Shown one piece after another: positions 5,394-14,997 of a stretch of 35,522 nt of DNA. Below the pieces are notes generated by a model, which was not told the origin of the DNA, did not search any database, and worked only from the letters and a program-made list of their open reading frames with translations. Source of the stretch: a virus. Within the stretch, counting starts at the first letter, position 1. The number at the start of each line of letters is the position of its first letter. The DNA lies in IMG/VR virus record IMGVR_UViG_3300017717_000026, positions 1 through 35,522 of that record; one strand, written 5' to 3'. The position numbers and the translations under genes were made by a program.

Positions 5394-7274
5394 ATGGCTA
5401 AAAAAACTCGGCAAGAGTTATTGCAAGAAGCACAAGAAAAAGTTGATAAGTCTCGTGAATGGCGACAAAGCGAACAAATAGATCAAACTTGGCGTAGACT
5501 AAATGACTTGTATCGTGGTAAGCATTGGCCAGGTACAACAGTAAATAATCAAGATTTAATTGCTGTTAATTTAGCTTTTTCAACAGTAAACGTAATAGCA
5601 CCTTCTGTTGCTGTTAACTACCCTAAAGTAGTTGTTCACGCTAATAACCCTGAAGATAAAGACCGAGCTATTTTTGTTGAAGCAGTTATTAACCATCTGT
5701 GGCGACATCACGACTTTCGAGCGCCCTTTAGACGTACTGTAAAAGATTTTTTAATCTTTGGACATGGGTGGATAAAAGTTGGTTGGAAGTTCGTTGAACA
5801 AGAACAAATGATTACTGACGTAGAGCGTGAAGCTCTAGTCAATCAATCAATTCTTGAAGCTGATATGTTTGCTATGGAACAACCTGATTTAGCTGGTGAT
5901 TTGCCTGACAATGAAGAAATAAACGCAAATATACCTAGTACGATTATGCGAGTAGTAGAAGATCAGCCGTTTGTAGAACGAGTTAGCCCTTTTGATGTGT
6001 ATGTTGATCCGCAAGCTACATGTATGGAAGATATAAAATGGATAGCACAAAAAATTGTTGTTCCGTTGGAAATGGCTAAAAAAGATAAACGATACAAACC
6101 ATCTGTTAGGAAACGTTTAACGTCTTCTTCTATGTACAACACTTACGGAGATGGTAGCTATTCAGAAGATAAAGCAGAATACTTAGATGAACAAGTTGTT
6201 ATATGGGAATACTATGACAACATGAATAACACAGTTTGTGTTTATGCAGATAACAGTGATGAGTTTCTTGTAGACCCTATACCAATGCCATATGCGTACG
6301 GACAACCATTTGTTATGTTACGGAACTATGACGTTCCTGATCATTTTTATCCTATAGGCGACCTTGAATCTATTGAGTCTTTGCAATTAGAGCTAGATAA
6401 AACTCGTAGCCAGTTAATGAACGATAGAAAAAGATATGCAAGAAAGTACTTGTACCATGAACGTTCTTTTGGACCTGAAGGTCGTGAAGCATTAGAATCA
6501 GATGAAGATGGTAGGCTTGTGCCTGTTGTTGATGAGAATAAACCTCTTACTGAGGTAGTTATGCCAATGCCTCAAATTCCAGTATCTCCTGAAATTTACA
6601 ACTATTCAAACATAATAGAAAACGATATTAATACAGTTTCGGGTATATCAGAATATGCTCGTGGGGCTATGCCTGAAATACGGCGTACAGCTACAGAAGC
6701 AAGCATTATTGCAGATGCTCAAAATGCTCGTGCTGCTGACAAATTAGCTATTATAGAAATTGGTATTTCGCATGTAGCTCGAAGAGTTTTACAACTAATG
6801 CAACAGTTTATGACTGGAGAACAAGTTGCTCGCATGAATATGCGAGGAGGAGAAACTCTATGGATTCCTTATTCTAGAGAAGAAATAGTAGGGGAATACG
6901 ACTTTAGTGTTCAAGCTGGCTCTACACAGCCTATGAATGAAACTATTAGAAAGCAACAAGCTATTTCTTTAATGAACGCTATTGCACCTCTTGTAGGGCA
7001 AGTTATTGATCCTTCAGCATTAGCTATGCACATTCTTGAAAATGGATTTAATATCAAAGACCCTGAAAGGTTTATGGTTCAACAACAACCTCAACCTGAT
7101 CCTGCTGGTGGTCCTCCTGCTGAGGGTCCACCTGCTGGCGGTCCACCTATGCCACCACCTGGCCCACCTGCTCCTGGCCCTGAAGGTGGAGCATTTGCGC
7201 CTACTGGTGGAGTTCCTCCTGAGTTGTTAGCTCAGTTGCAGGGACAAATGGGATTACAATTACCTTCCCTTTAG
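5394..7274 (+). CDS. Portal protein
   Basis: At 626 residues and placed between the terminase and a scaffold/capsid pair, this is the portal, the dodecameric ring through which DNA enters and leaves the head. The N-terminal half holds the family pattern of an early Trp/Arg-rich helix, then NLAFSTVNVIAPSVAVNYPKV, and later a clip-like region with PFDVYVDP. The long helix region includes SGISEYARGAMPEIRRTATEAS, typical of portals. The last 75 residues or so are very rich in Pro and Gly. AGGG precedes the ATG. Confidence 0.88.
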   Translation: MAKKTRQELLQEAQEKVDKSREWRQSEQIDQTWRRLNDLYRGKHWPGTTVNNQDLIAVNLAFSTVNVIAPSVAVNYPKVVVHANNPEDKDRAIFVEAVINHLWRHHDFRAPFRRTVKDFLIFGHGWIKVGWKFVEQEQMITDVEREALVNQSILEADMFAMEQPDLAGDLPDNEEINANIPSTIMRVVEDQPFVERVSPFDVYVDPQATCMEDIKWIAQKIVVPLEMAKKDKRYKPSVRKRLTSSSMYNTYGDGSYSEDKAEYLDEQVVIWEYYDNMNNTVCVYADNSDEFLVDPIPMPYAYGQPFVMLRNYDVPDHFYPIGDLESIESLQLELDKTRSQLMNDRKRYARKYLYHERSFGPEGREALESDEDGRLVPVVDENKPLTEVVMPMPQIPVSPEIYNYSNIIENDINTVSGISEYARGAMPEIRRTATEASIIADAQNARAADKLAIIEIGISHVARRVLQLMQQFMTGEQVARMNMRGGETLWIPYSREEIVGEYDFSVQAGSTQPMNETIRKQQAISLMNAIAPLVGQVIDPSALAMHILENGFNIKDPERFMVQQQPQPDPAGGPPAEGPPAGGPPMPPPGPPAPGPEGGAFAPTGGVPPELLAQLQGQMGLQLPSL

Positions 7275-7299
7275 TGGGACACTGTGCTTTACTTATAGG
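7274..7299 (+). promoter_or_regulatory. GTGGGACACTGTG-C-TTTACTTATAG element
   Basis: It begins on the last base of the portal stop codon and repeats the 4796-4820 element with one change in 25 bases. The 59-base gap it occupies leads to the scaffold gene. Conservation outside coding sequence supports a regulatory role. Confidence 0.5.
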
Positions 7300-7333
7300 A
7301 ACAACTTATTATCGAGACTCCTAGGAGGACTTT

Positions 7334-8053
7334 GTGTCTGAAACAACAGAAGCTATAGAACCCACTAATACAGAGGATACCCTTGAAACTTCTACAGAAG
7401 TACAACAGGAACCTGCATATACCGTCAAAGTAGATGGTGAGGAACAGCAGGTCACCCTTGAAGAACTTCAAAATGGTTACCAACGGCAAGCGGATTATAC
7501 TCGCAAAACGCAAGAGGTAGCTGCTGAAAAGGAACGCTTGCAACAAGCGGAAGCTATTGTGTCAGCATTAGAATATGATCCGCATGGGACTTTACAGACT
7601 CTTGCTAGGTCATACAATGTAGACTATGGAACACCTCAACAATCTCAAAACAATGACGATTACGAAGAGGCTGATCCTGTTCAGAGTAAAATATCTGAAT
7701 TAGAAAATAAAATAGCCAAACAAGAGCAAGCGCAGAGAGTTCAGCAAGTAGAGCGAGAAGTTAAAACTTTGCAAGAAAAATATGGAGAGTTTGACAGGCA
7801 AGAACTATTAAACCATGCGTTGAAGAACGGTATACCTAACCTTGAGGCTGCGTATACTCATCTTCGATTTAATGAGGTAAAATCTACAGCGGATAAATTA
7901 TCGCAAGAACAAGAGATTACCAATAAAAAACGTGAGGCTGCTGTAGTTACGCCTGGAGGGTCAACCCAACAGGGAACCGAAACTGAACCTACTCCTAAAG
8001 TTACTTCACTTAGAGATGCTTTCGCTTTAGCAAAACAACAGTTAAACAATTAA
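7334..8053 (+). CDS. Capsid scaffolding protein (GTG start)
   Basis: This 239-residue protein is acidic at the N-terminus and has a long predicted coiled coil (SKISELENKIAKQEQAQRVQ region, about residues 115-150). Position between portal and capsid genes plus this composition is the usual mark of a scaffold that guides procapsid assembly. The GTG at 7334 is chosen because AGGAGG lies 5 bases upstream. No protease motif is visible, so removal of the scaffold would need another protein or exit. Confidence 0.8.
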   Translation: MSETTEAIEPTNTEDTLETSTEVQQEPAYTVKVDGEEQQVTLEELQNGYQRQADYTRKTQEVAAEKERLQQAEAIVSALEYDPHGTLQTLARSYNVDYGTPQQSQNNDDYEEADPVQSKISELENKIAKQEQAQRVQQVEREVKTLQEKYGEFDRQELLNHALKNGIPNLEAAYTHLRFNEVKSTADKLSQEQEITNKKREAAVVTPGGSTQQGTETEPTPKVTSLRDAFALAKQQLNN

Positions 8054-8072
8054 CCTCTAAGGAGATAAGAAT

Positions 8073-9035
8073 ATGGCGGGTAACGCTAATTTTGATGAAA
8101 TTCTTACCACGACCTTAAACAACTATGTACCTCGCTTAGTTGACAACATTTTCACAGCTAGACCTTTGTTCTACGCTTTGACAAATGGTCAAACTATTCG
8201 ACGTATTAGTGGTGGTGCTAAGATAGTTGTTCCAGTAATTTATGGAACGAACTCAACTGCTGGTTCATACAGCGGAACAGATACTATATCCACAACTGCT
8301 CAAACAGGCATTTCTGCTGCTGAGTACAACTGGAAACAGTATGCTGCAACTGTAACAATCAACGGTATAGAAGAAGCAAAAAATAATGGTGAGGCACAAA
8401 TCATTGACCTTCTAGAAGGCAAGATTTTCCAAACCCAAGAAACAATAATTGAAAACATGAACTCCATGTTCTATGCAGACGGTTCTGGTAACAGCGCTAA
8501 AGACTGGATGGGCATTGGCGGTATTGTTGGAACAAGCAACGATGGACCTAGCGCTTCAGCTATTGGTGGCATTGACGCATCAGGTTCTAACAACACATGG
8601 TGGAGATCATCAGTTACTAACGTAGGTAGTAATCTAAGTGTGGCTGCTATGGCAACCATGTACAACAATGTTTCTGTAGGTAACGATCAGCCAACGATCA
8701 TCATTACAGATCAAGACGAATACGAAAAGTATGAGTCTCTATTAACAAGCAACATTCGGTACACAGATACTGACATGGCTGACAGCGGGTTCCAGAACCT
8801 TCTGTTCAAAGGTGCGCCTGTTACGTTTGACTCAGATTCAAACCTAGATGGCAAAATGTACTTTTTGAACACGAAGTATCTACAACTTGTTGCTCATAGC
8901 GATGTTTGGTTCAAACCAACACCGTTTGTACGCCCAACTGCACAAGACGCTGTGTTCTCACAGATTCTTTGTTACGGCGAGCTAACAACAAGCAACAGAG
9001 CACGACAAGGTTTGCTCGTTGGTCTAACAGACTAA
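8073..9035 (+). CDS. Major capsid protein
   Basis: This 320-residue protein sits after the scaffold gene with a strong ribosome binding site (AAGGAG). The N-terminal region (ILTTTLNNYVPRLVDNIFTARPLFYAL), followed by a beta-rich stretch and a long helix (AQIIDLLEGKIFQTQETIIENMN), fits HK97-fold capsid proteins of podovirus-like phages. A glycine-rich segment (about residues 135-170) may be a surface loop. Confidence 0.85.
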   Translation: MAGNANFDEILTTTLNNYVPRLVDNIFTARPLFYALTNGQTIRRISGGAKIVVPVIYGTNSTAGSYSGTDTISTTAQTGISAAEYNWKQYAATVTINGIEEAKNNGEAQIIDLLEGKIFQTQETIIENMNSMFYADGSGNSAKDWMGIGGIVGTSNDGPSASAIGGIDASGSNNTWWRSSVTNVGSNLSVAAMATMYNNVSVGNDQPTIIITDQDEYEKYESLLTSNIRYTDTDMADSGFQNLLFKGAPVTFDSDSNLDGKMYFLNTKYLQLVAHSDVWFKPTPFVRPTAQDAVFSQILCYGELTTSNRARQGLLVGLTD

Positions 9036-9042
9036 GTTGCTG

Positions 9043-9306
9043 ATGGGTAGAGGTTACGCTTACGCACATAAAGCTGGTTCACGACCCTATGGTCAACCAA
9101 AGGAAAACTTTCGAGAAAGTACTCCTAGACCTGAAGGAGTTGGACCCTCACGGAATGTCCGACAAGTCATGGACACCAGCGTAATGGAAGCGGAACCTAC
9201 ACCTACAGTTAGCACATGCAAGTCACTAACCCGTAGTGGGGAAGCCTGTAAAGGGCGACCCCCTGCGGGAAGTGATCTTTGCACATTCCATACGAACAGG
9301 GAGTAA
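9043..9306 (+). CDS. Small protein with a C-terminal zinc-knuckle-like motif
   Basis: This protein of 87 residues follows the capsid gene by 7 bases; a TTG at 9037 is an alternative start and neither has a strong ribosome binding site. The end carries C-x9-C-x10-C-x2-H (CKSLTRSGEAC...CTFH), a pattern seen in small treble-clef-like zinc motifs of phage and mobile-element proteins. The N-terminal part is basic and Pro-rich. A capsid-associated or DNA-binding role is possible but not shown. Confidence 0.6.
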   Translation: MGRGYAYAHKAGSRPYGQPKENFRESTPRPEGVGPSRNVRQVMDTSVMEAEPTPTVSTCKSLTRSGEACKGRPPAGSDLCTFHTNRE

Positions 9307-9308
9307 CT

Positions 9309-10022
9309 ATGCAAATTCAAGAAATGCGAGCTTACATTCGAGGTTTGCTTGACATAGACGCTACCGACATTTCAGATGATATACTTAACCGCTTTATAGG
9401 CGAAGGCTACGATCAAGTAGTATATTCTGAAAAAAGATGGGGTTTCTATGAAGCAGAAGATACTTTTTCTACCGTTAATGGTACTTCTGATTATGATTTG
9501 GAATCTTCTTCGTCTGTTCTTGTAACGAACACTGGAGGGTTGCGTGATGTTGCATCTTTAAGAACAGACGATCATGTTGTTACTTATCTTGGTAGAGATG
9601 ATGGTGATTTAGTTTATCCACTTAACTCTAATAGCAATGGTGACGTATATTATTTTTCTAATTGGGCTGAGAAGATACGTTTGTATCCTACTCCCTCCTC
9701 AGCCCAAACTATTTATGTTCGGGGATATAAGAAACCTACTGCGTTTGGTGTAGGTTCTACTGATGGTACTTCGCCAACTGATTTCCCTGAGCCTTTCCAT
9801 ATATTGTTTGCGACCTATGGTGCTGCTCGTGCGTATGAACAGCAAGAAGACCCTGGAATGGCTCAACAGTATTATTCTATATTTGCTAGAGAGCTAGATA
9901 ATTTAAGGGCTAGACATATAGACGTTCCGACTCCACAACCGCTAATTTTGAACAGGCGCAATACTTCTAAGTTGAGATCGCAGTCTTTTATGCCTGACCG
10001 TTTACGTTATAGCTGGGAGTAG
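9309..10022 (+). CDS. Head-tail adaptor, P22 gp4-like
   Basis: This 237-residue protein fits the adaptor ring that binds below the portal. A short N-terminal helix pair (MRAYIRGLLDIDATDISDD) and the C-terminal helices (HILFATYGAARAYEQQEDP, then FARELDNLRARH) match the pattern of podoviral adaptors. GGGAG 5 bases before the ATG at 9309 decides the start; an in-frame GTG at 9279 lies within the previous gene. It is followed at once by the tail-hub gene. Confidence 0.72.
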   Translation: MQIQEMRAYIRGLLDIDATDISDDILNRFIGEGYDQVVYSEKRWGFYEAEDTFSTVNGTSDYDLESSSSVLVTNTGGLRDVASLRTDDHVVTYLGRDDGDLVYPLNSNSNGDVYYFSNWAEKIRLYPTPSSAQTIYVRGYKKPTAFGVGSTDGTSPTDFPEPFHILFATYGAARAYEQQEDPGMAQQYYSIFARELDNLRARHIDVPTPQPLILNRRNTSKLRSQSFMPDRLRYSWE

Positions 10023-10025
10023 CCT

Positions 10026-11615
10026 ATGGCAAAACAAGGCTACAAAACAGAAGTTCTTGAGAGTTTCTCTGGTGGGTTAAATTTTAGAACAGATCAGTTT
10101 AACCTGGCCCCTAATGAATCCCCTGATTTATTAAACGTTGACGTTGACCCTCGTGGTGGGGTTACATTGCGTAATGGTGTAACAGCTATAAATACGAGTG
10201 CTTTAGGAGCTGAAGTAAAAGGTTTGGCTTCGTTTTTTACTGATGGTGGTACTTCGCAAATTATTGCTAATCATGGAACTGCTATTGCTAGAAGTTCAGG
10301 AGCTGCCTTTACTGCTATAACAGGACCGACTGCAAGAACTAATGGTTCTCGACTGTACGGCATGACAATGAATAACGTATTCTATGGTGTGTCAGGTGAC
10401 AAAGTGTCTTTCAAATGGGATGGTTCATCTGCTGCTGATTTAGGCACAACACTTGATGGGAGCGCTGGTAATTTTCCTATTGCTCAGTATGTAACATTTT
10501 GGAACAACTTTGCTTGGGTAGGTAAAACTAACGAAGGTTCTACTTATTACAATTCTAGGTTGCGTTGGTCTAACACCAACCAGCCTGAAAAGTGGACTAA
10601 CACAGATTATGTAGATATAGATGTAGGTGAACGTGGTGACGTTATTACTGCGTTAGTTCCTCTTGCTGATCGTTTGCTCATATTTAAGAACAATAGTGTT
10701 CATGCTATGTATGGGTTTGATTCTGATTCTTTCCAACTAACTGCGCTATCTAGAGATGTAGGTTCGATAGCGTTGTCATCCCCTGTATCAACACCATATG
10801 GTGTGTTCTTTTGGCATGATCGTGCAGGTGTATATCTGTACAATGGCGAAAGTTTTACCAATGTGTTTGAGAAGCTAAGACCTGCTATAGATAATGGCAG
10901 GATTAGCTTTACTACTCCACCACAACTAGCTTGGTTTGAGAATCGTTTATATCTTTCGCTTGACATGTTGGAATACTACAAGTCAGGCACTCAAGTAACG
11001 AAACGTCATGTTATGGTTTTTGATCCTACTATGAAGTCTTGGACTTTAACTGATATTGATGCTACTACGTTGCATGTACATGCTCCTCCAGGTGGAGAGC
11101 CTATTTTGTTGGGAGCTTGCAAGACGACTGCTAACGCAGGTCGTGTTATTAAACTTGAACAATCTAATCCTACTGATGCCTATGATGGCTCTAATGCTAC
11201 TCATGTAGACTCTCATTTTACTACTCCTTGGCTTTCAGGTAAGAATCCTGTAACTAAAAAACGTTGGGGGAGACCTCAGGTTATTATGGATGCTGCGTCT
11301 ACTTTGACTATGGCTGTAGAAGTCTACACAGACTATGACAAGGCTTCTTCTCGCAAGACAGTAGATATTAATATACTTGGTCGAGAGTCTTCTTCTGTGT
11401 GGGATACTGCAACGTGGGCTTATGAGGATGAAAGCGGTGACTCTAATAAAGGTATTTGGGGTGCTGAGTCAGCTAACAAGATAACTGATGTCGTTCGTGT
11501 GCAGAGTCTTGGTAGTGCCAAGTCTGTTGCGTTAAAGATTAATGGTCCAACTGAATCTAGTAGTTGGGAAATTAATGGAATTATGTTTACCTATAAACCA
11601 AGGAGATTACGATAA
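10026..11615 (+). CDS. Podovirus tail hub/stabilisation protein, beta-propeller type
   Basis: At 529 residues, this resembles podoviral proteins that plug or extend the tail below the adaptor (functional counterpart of P22 gp10). The N-terminus FSGGLNFRTDQFNLAPNESP followed by NVDVDPRGGVTLRNG is a pattern I associate with that family. The rest is beta-rich with repeated blade-like segments. It sits between the adaptor and fibre genes and shares one base with the next gene (TAATG). Confidence 0.7.
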   Translation: MAKQGYKTEVLESFSGGLNFRTDQFNLAPNESPDLLNVDVDPRGGVTLRNGVTAINTSALGAEVKGLASFFTDGGTSQIIANHGTAIARSSGAAFTAITGPTARTNGSRLYGMTMNNVFYGVSGDKVSFKWDGSSAADLGTTLDGSAGNFPIAQYVTFWNNFAWVGKTNEGSTYYNSRLRWSNTNQPEKWTNTDYVDIDVGERGDVITALVPLADRLLIFKNNSVHAMYGFDSDSFQLTALSRDVGSIALSSPVSTPYGVFFWHDRAGVYLYNGESFTNVFEKLRPAIDNGRISFTTPPQLAWFENRLYLSLDMLEYYKSGTQVTKRHVMVFDPTMKSWTLTDIDATTLHVHAPPGGEPILLGACKTTANAGRVIKLEQSNPTDAYDGSNATHVDSHFTTPWLSGKNPVTKKRWGRPQVIMDAASTLTMAVEVYTDYDKASSRKTVDINILGRESSSVWDTATWAYEDESGDSNKGIWGAESANKITDVVRVQSLGSAKSVALKINGPTESSSWEINGIMFTYKPRRLR

Positions 11616-12736
11616 TGGCTCTTTCAGTCAATGATTTTACAGCAGGAACGGTTATTACTGCTTCTGCAATGAATGCTAACTTTGCAACTATTGAAAACTA
11701 TGTGAATACTTCACCTGGTTTGGCTACGCTTACTGGTGCTACATTTAGTGGTTTGGTAACTGCTAATGGTGGCATTACTGCAACTGGTACAACAGGGGTG
11801 GCAACGTTTACTGCTTCAGGAACTGCCACTATTGGCGGTGTTGTAGATATTACAGATACTACTGATTCTTCTGACGCTACTGGTGACACTGGCGCTTTGC
11901 GCTGTGAAGGTGGCGCTAGTATCGCTAAGAAGTTATACGTTGGTAGTGATTTAGATGTTAATGGCACAATCACGGTTGGAGTGGATGACACTGGTCATAA
12001 TGTAAAATTCTTTGGTGCAGAAAGTGGAGCTTTCTTGTTATGGGATCAAGCAGAAGATGATCTTGAGTTATGGGGAAATGCAAAAATTAATTTAACTAAT
12101 ACAACAGCAGGATCATCAAACTTTCAAATCAACTTCAAAGAGGGCTATGACATTTATGCTGACAACACTGGAACAGGATCAGATAACACTCGTCTTTGGT
12201 TTAGTGGTCCAGTAGGAGGTACTTTCTATATAGGACCACGAGCTGGCGGAGCAGAACTTCATTCTATAGATTTGCGTGCAGATACTGTTAACGCTACTTC
12301 TGATTTAAGTGTAACTGGCGCTTTATCGAAAGGGTCAGGTTCGTTTGATATTCCTCACCCTACTAAAGGCGGTGATTGGCGTTTGCGTCATTCATTTATT
12401 GAAGGACCAAAAGCAGATAACATTTATAGGGGAACCGTTACTTTGGGTGAAGATTCAACATTGATAGATTTAGATGAAGTTTCAGACATGGTTGATGGGA
12501 CTTGGGAAGCGTTAAATACAAATGCGTGGTCAATGGTAGCAAGTTCTGGTAATGAAATAACGTGGTCACTTTCTGGAAAAACTTTATCTGTTTCTGGTCC
12601 AAATGGTGCTGTTTGTAACTGGATGGTTATAGGAGAACGTAAAGATCAAGTAATAATAGATAGTTCAATTACAGATGATAATGGGAAAATGATTACAGAA
12701 TATGAAAAACCTGTAGTTGTAATTGATGCGAGTTAA
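11615..12736 (+). CDS. Tail fibre or spike protein
   Basis: This 373-residue protein begins with a short attachment-like segment (ALSVNDFTAGTVITASAMNANF), which many fibre proteins share. A Thr/Gly-rich repetitive beta region follows (about residues 35-120), then a C-terminal domain that begins SGSFDIPHPTKGGDWRLRHSF (about residue 244), a motif I recall from marine phage fibre ends. It likely contacts the host surface. It overlaps the hub gene by one base. Confidence 0.7.
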   Translation: MALSVNDFTAGTVITASAMNANFATIENYVNTSPGLATLTGATFSGLVTANGGITATGTTGVATFTASGTATIGGVVDITDTTDSSDATGDTGALRCEGGASIAKKLYVGSDLDVNGTITVGVDDTGHNVKFFGAESGAFLLWDQAEDDLELWGNAKINLTNTTAGSSNFQINFKEGYDIYADNTGTGSDNTRLWFSGPVGGTFYIGPRAGGAELHSIDLRADTVNATSDLSVTGALSKGSGSFDIPHPTKGGDWRLRHSFIEGPKADNIYRGTVTLGEDSTLIDLDEVSDMVDGTWEALNTNAWSMVASSGNEITWSLSGKTLSVSGPNGAVCNWMVIGERKDQVIIDSSITDDNGKMITEYEKPVVVIDAS

Positions 12737-12742
12737 ATATTA

Positions 12743-14311
12743 ATGCCTAGAGATATCCAATACACCAAACTGCTAGGACCACAAGTTGAAATAACAATGA
12801 CTAACGGTCCTGATTATGAAGGAACGTACTCAGCGTCTACAACGTATGCTGCTGGAGATGTTGTAGCCTACAATGGTTCTTCTTATGTTGCTAGACAAGC
12901 AACGACAGGTAACACACCTGGCGACACTTCGTATTGGCAAACATTAGCTTCTAAAGGCAATGATGGTCCATCTGGTCCTTCAGGGCCAGGTGGAAGTACT
13001 GGTCCTGCTGGACCCACTGGACCTGCTGGACCTAACGGTCCAAGTGGACCTACTGGACCTACAGGTCCACAGGGACCACAAGGAGATACTGGACCTACTG
13101 GTCCTACGGGAAGCACTGGACCCGCTGGACCAACTGGACCTGACGGTCCTGACGGTCCAGCAGGTCCCACTGGTCCTGCTGGTCCAACAGGTGGTACTGG
13201 TCCTACTGGACCTACTGGACCCACTGGACCAACAGGAACTGCTGGGAAAACAGTATTAAATGGTTCTGGAGATCCTTCTGGTCCTACAGGTTCAGATGGT
13301 GATTTCTACATTGATACTGGCGATAATGAAATCTTTGGTCCTAAATCAAGTGGTAGCTGGGGTTCTGGAACGTCTTTAGTTGGTCCTACAGGACCTAATG
13401 GACCAACTGGTCCGACAGGTCCGACAGGTCCAACAGGTCCTACTGGACCTAGTGGTACTGGTCCAACTGGTCCTACAGGACCTACTGGACCTAGCGGTTC
13501 TGCTGGTCCTACTGGTCCCGCTGGTCCTGACGGTCCTGACGGACCTAATGGTCCTACTGGTTCTACTGGTCCTGCTGGTCCTACTGGACCCGCAGGAGGC
13601 ACTGGACCCACTGGTCCAACTGGACCAAATGGTCCTGATGGTCCCGATGGTCCTACTGGTTCTACTGGTCCTGCTGGTCCTACTGGACCCGCAGGAGGCA
13701 CTGGTCCAACTGGTCCAACTGGTCCAACTGGTCCTTCTGGTACTGCTGCTGGTTCTGACACTCAAGTGCAGTTTAATAGTAGTAATGCTTTTGCTGGTTC
13801 TTCTAACATGGTGTTTGATGGAACTAATTTAGATGTTGCTGGTTTGAAGTTAGGTGGTACGGCTGTTACAGCTACTGCTGCTGAGTTAAACATTCTTGCT
13901 GGCGGTATAGGGGTCATTACAGACTTTGATCCATCATGGACAAACTTAACAGAAGGAAACGGATCGTATGATTACAAAGCCTTCTTGCAAATAAATAATT
14001 TAATTGTTGTTTCAGTAAGCTTTACTTTTGGTAGTACGAGCGCTATGAGCACTAACCCTAGTTTTACAGTGCCTGTAGCAGTAGCAGAAACAAACCAAAT
14101 AGTAACTGGCGAAGGTTTAGCAGTTGAAGACGGTGGTAGCAATTACCCTTTACTAGTAAACATGACGAGTAGTGAACTAGTTATTTATGACCAAGCCGTT
14201 GTAAGTAACAAAGTCATACGTTCCGCTGTGACTAGTGGAAGCCCATTTACTTGGGGTACAGGTGACAAGATTCAAGTAACAGCGACTTACTTTACTGGCA
14301 CGCCATCATGA
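12743..14311 (+). CDS. Collagen-like tail fibre with a carbohydrate-binding-like N-terminus
   Basis: This 522-residue protein has four parts. Residues 25-70 resemble chitin-binding CBM5/12 modules ([26 protein letters not shown]). Two collagen-like Gly-X-Y blocks, mainly Gly-Pro-Thr, span about 71-167 and 212-336. They are separated by a 45-residue insert containing [16 protein letters not shown], an insert often seen inside phage and bacterial collagen-like proteins. The C-terminal domain (about 340-522) probably drives trimerisation. It is a likely host-recognition fibre. No clear ribosome binding site is visible. Confidence 0.8.
   Translation: MPRDIQYTKLLGPQVEITMTNGPDYEGTYSASTTYAAGDVVAYNGSSYVARQATTGNTPGDTSYWQTLASKGNDGPSGPSGPGGSTGPAGPTGPAGPNGPSGPTGPTGPQGPQGDTGPTGPTGSTGPAGPTGPDGPDGPAGPTGPAGPTGGTGPTGPTGPTGPTGTAGKTVLNGSGDPSGPTGSDGDFYIDTGDNEIFGPKSSGSWGSGTSLVGPTGPNGPTGPTGPTGPTGPTGPSGTGPTGPTGPTGPSGSAGPTGPAGPDGPDGPNGPTGSTGPAGPTGPAGGTGPTGPTGPNGPDGPDGPTGSTGPAGPTGPAGGTGPTGPTGPTGPSGTAAGSDTQVQFNSSNAFAGSSNMVFDGTNLDVAGLKLGGTAVTATAAELNILAGGIGVITDFDPSWTNLTEGNGSYDYKAFLQINNLIVVSVSFTFGSTSAMSTNPSFTVPVAVAETNQIVTGEGLAVEDGGSNYPLLVNMTSSELVIYDQAVVSNKVIRSAVTSGSPFTWGTGDKIQVTATYFTGTPS
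13550..13704 (+). repeat. 56-base perfect direct repeat in the collagen-like region
   Basis: Bases 13550-13605 and 13649-13704 are identical, offset by 99 bases (33 codons). The offset keeps the Gly-X-Y register. Unequal recombination could change fibre length here. Confidence 0.8.
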
Positions 14312-14355
14312 GTAATGATATTTGTGAGTTTCCTAATAAACCTGAAGGAGCATAA
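14308..14355 (+). CDS. Possible 15-residue coupling peptide
   Basis: ATGA overlaps the fibre stop, and the 15-codon frame ends in a TAATG overlap with the next gene. The reading frame encloses the ribosome binding site of that gene (GAAGGAG). It may exist only to carry translation across the gap, or may not be translated. Confidence 0.3.
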   Translation: MSNDICEFPNKPEGA

Positions 14356-14510
14356 TGGAAGTAGCTACAGACGCAATACTGCAAGAAATACAGGCACGTT
14401 ATCCACAGGAATTTCTTATTAGTGTGCAGGCGGTGCGTATAGCAGCGTTGTTAAATCACATGAAAGAGTGTGAATGCACGCATTGTAAAGAATTTACTGG
14501 GACAGAATAG
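14355..14510 (+). CDS. Small cysteine-containing protein, 51 residues
   Basis: GAAGGAG lies 4 bases before the ATG. The protein is largely helical and ends with HMKECECTHCKEF, which could bind a metal through its cysteines and histidines. It sits between the fibre and internal virion protein genes. No known function. Confidence 0.6.
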   Translation: MEVATDAILQEIQARYPQEFLISVQAVRIAALLNHMKECECTHCKEFTGTE

Positions 14511-14524
14511 GCTTTAAGTAGGAG
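14499..14524 (+). promoter_or_regulatory. GGGACA element before the internal virion gene module
   Basis: GGGACA at 14499-14504 lies over the end of the small gene and is followed by AATAGGCTTTAAGTAGGAGG. It is a weaker member of the recurrent late-block element, without a clear TTATAG. Confidence 0.25.
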
Positions 14525-14529
14525 GATAC

Positions 14530-14997
14530 ATGTCAGCAACAGGGTATGGGTTAGATACTTACCAAGATATAGCTTCTGCTTCTTTGGGGGGATTTGCAGG
14601 GAGCGTAGCGCCAACGTATCAACAGGCTGCATTAAATACGCAGAAAGGGTTGATGCAGAACGAGTATCAGCGTGATTTGATGCGTAGGAATAAAGCTCGA
14701 AACGATATTGATATGGGTCTTTCTGAGGAAAGAGCTTATAGGGCTTTACCTGGTCAGTTTAATAGGCGTGGAATGATAGACAGTGGGCAGTATCAGCGTG
14801 GTGGTCGTGAGCTAGCGAGTAACATTATGCGTGCTAGGAACAGGGCAGATGAAGATTTTATGCAGAACATGATGACGAGTAATCTACAAGATGCAATGTC
14901 TATTTCTGATTTAGAGGGTTTGCGTGGCAATTTGACTAGTAATCAGTATCAAGCGTTAGTTGCTTCTATGGTTAGAGGCGCTGGAGGTGCAGCATAA
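14530..14997 (+). CDS. Probable internal virion protein, 155 residues
   Basis: A strong AGGAGG precedes the ATG. The protein is helical, rich in Arg, Gln and Met, with an Ala/Gly-rich C-terminus, like the small internal or ejection proteins of podoviruses. It is the first of three consecutive genes of rising size (155, 411 and 1707 residues), the usual order for DNA-ejection proteins. The call rests on composition and order rather than a motif. Confidence 0.55.
   Translation: MSATGYGLDTYQDIASASLGGFAGSVAPTYQQAALNTQKGLMQNEYQRDLMRRNKARNDIDMGLSEERAYRALPGQFNRRGMIDSGQYQRGGRELASNIMRARNRADEDFMQNMMTSNLQDAMSISDLEGLRGNLTSNQYQALVASMVRGAGGAA

Noticed and set aside
12883-13765. Several long open frames on both strands over the collagen-like region
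   Set aside because: The Gly-Pro-Thr DNA repeats keep other frames open; the products are only Gly/Pro/Val, Ser/Thr/Arg or Leu/Val runs.
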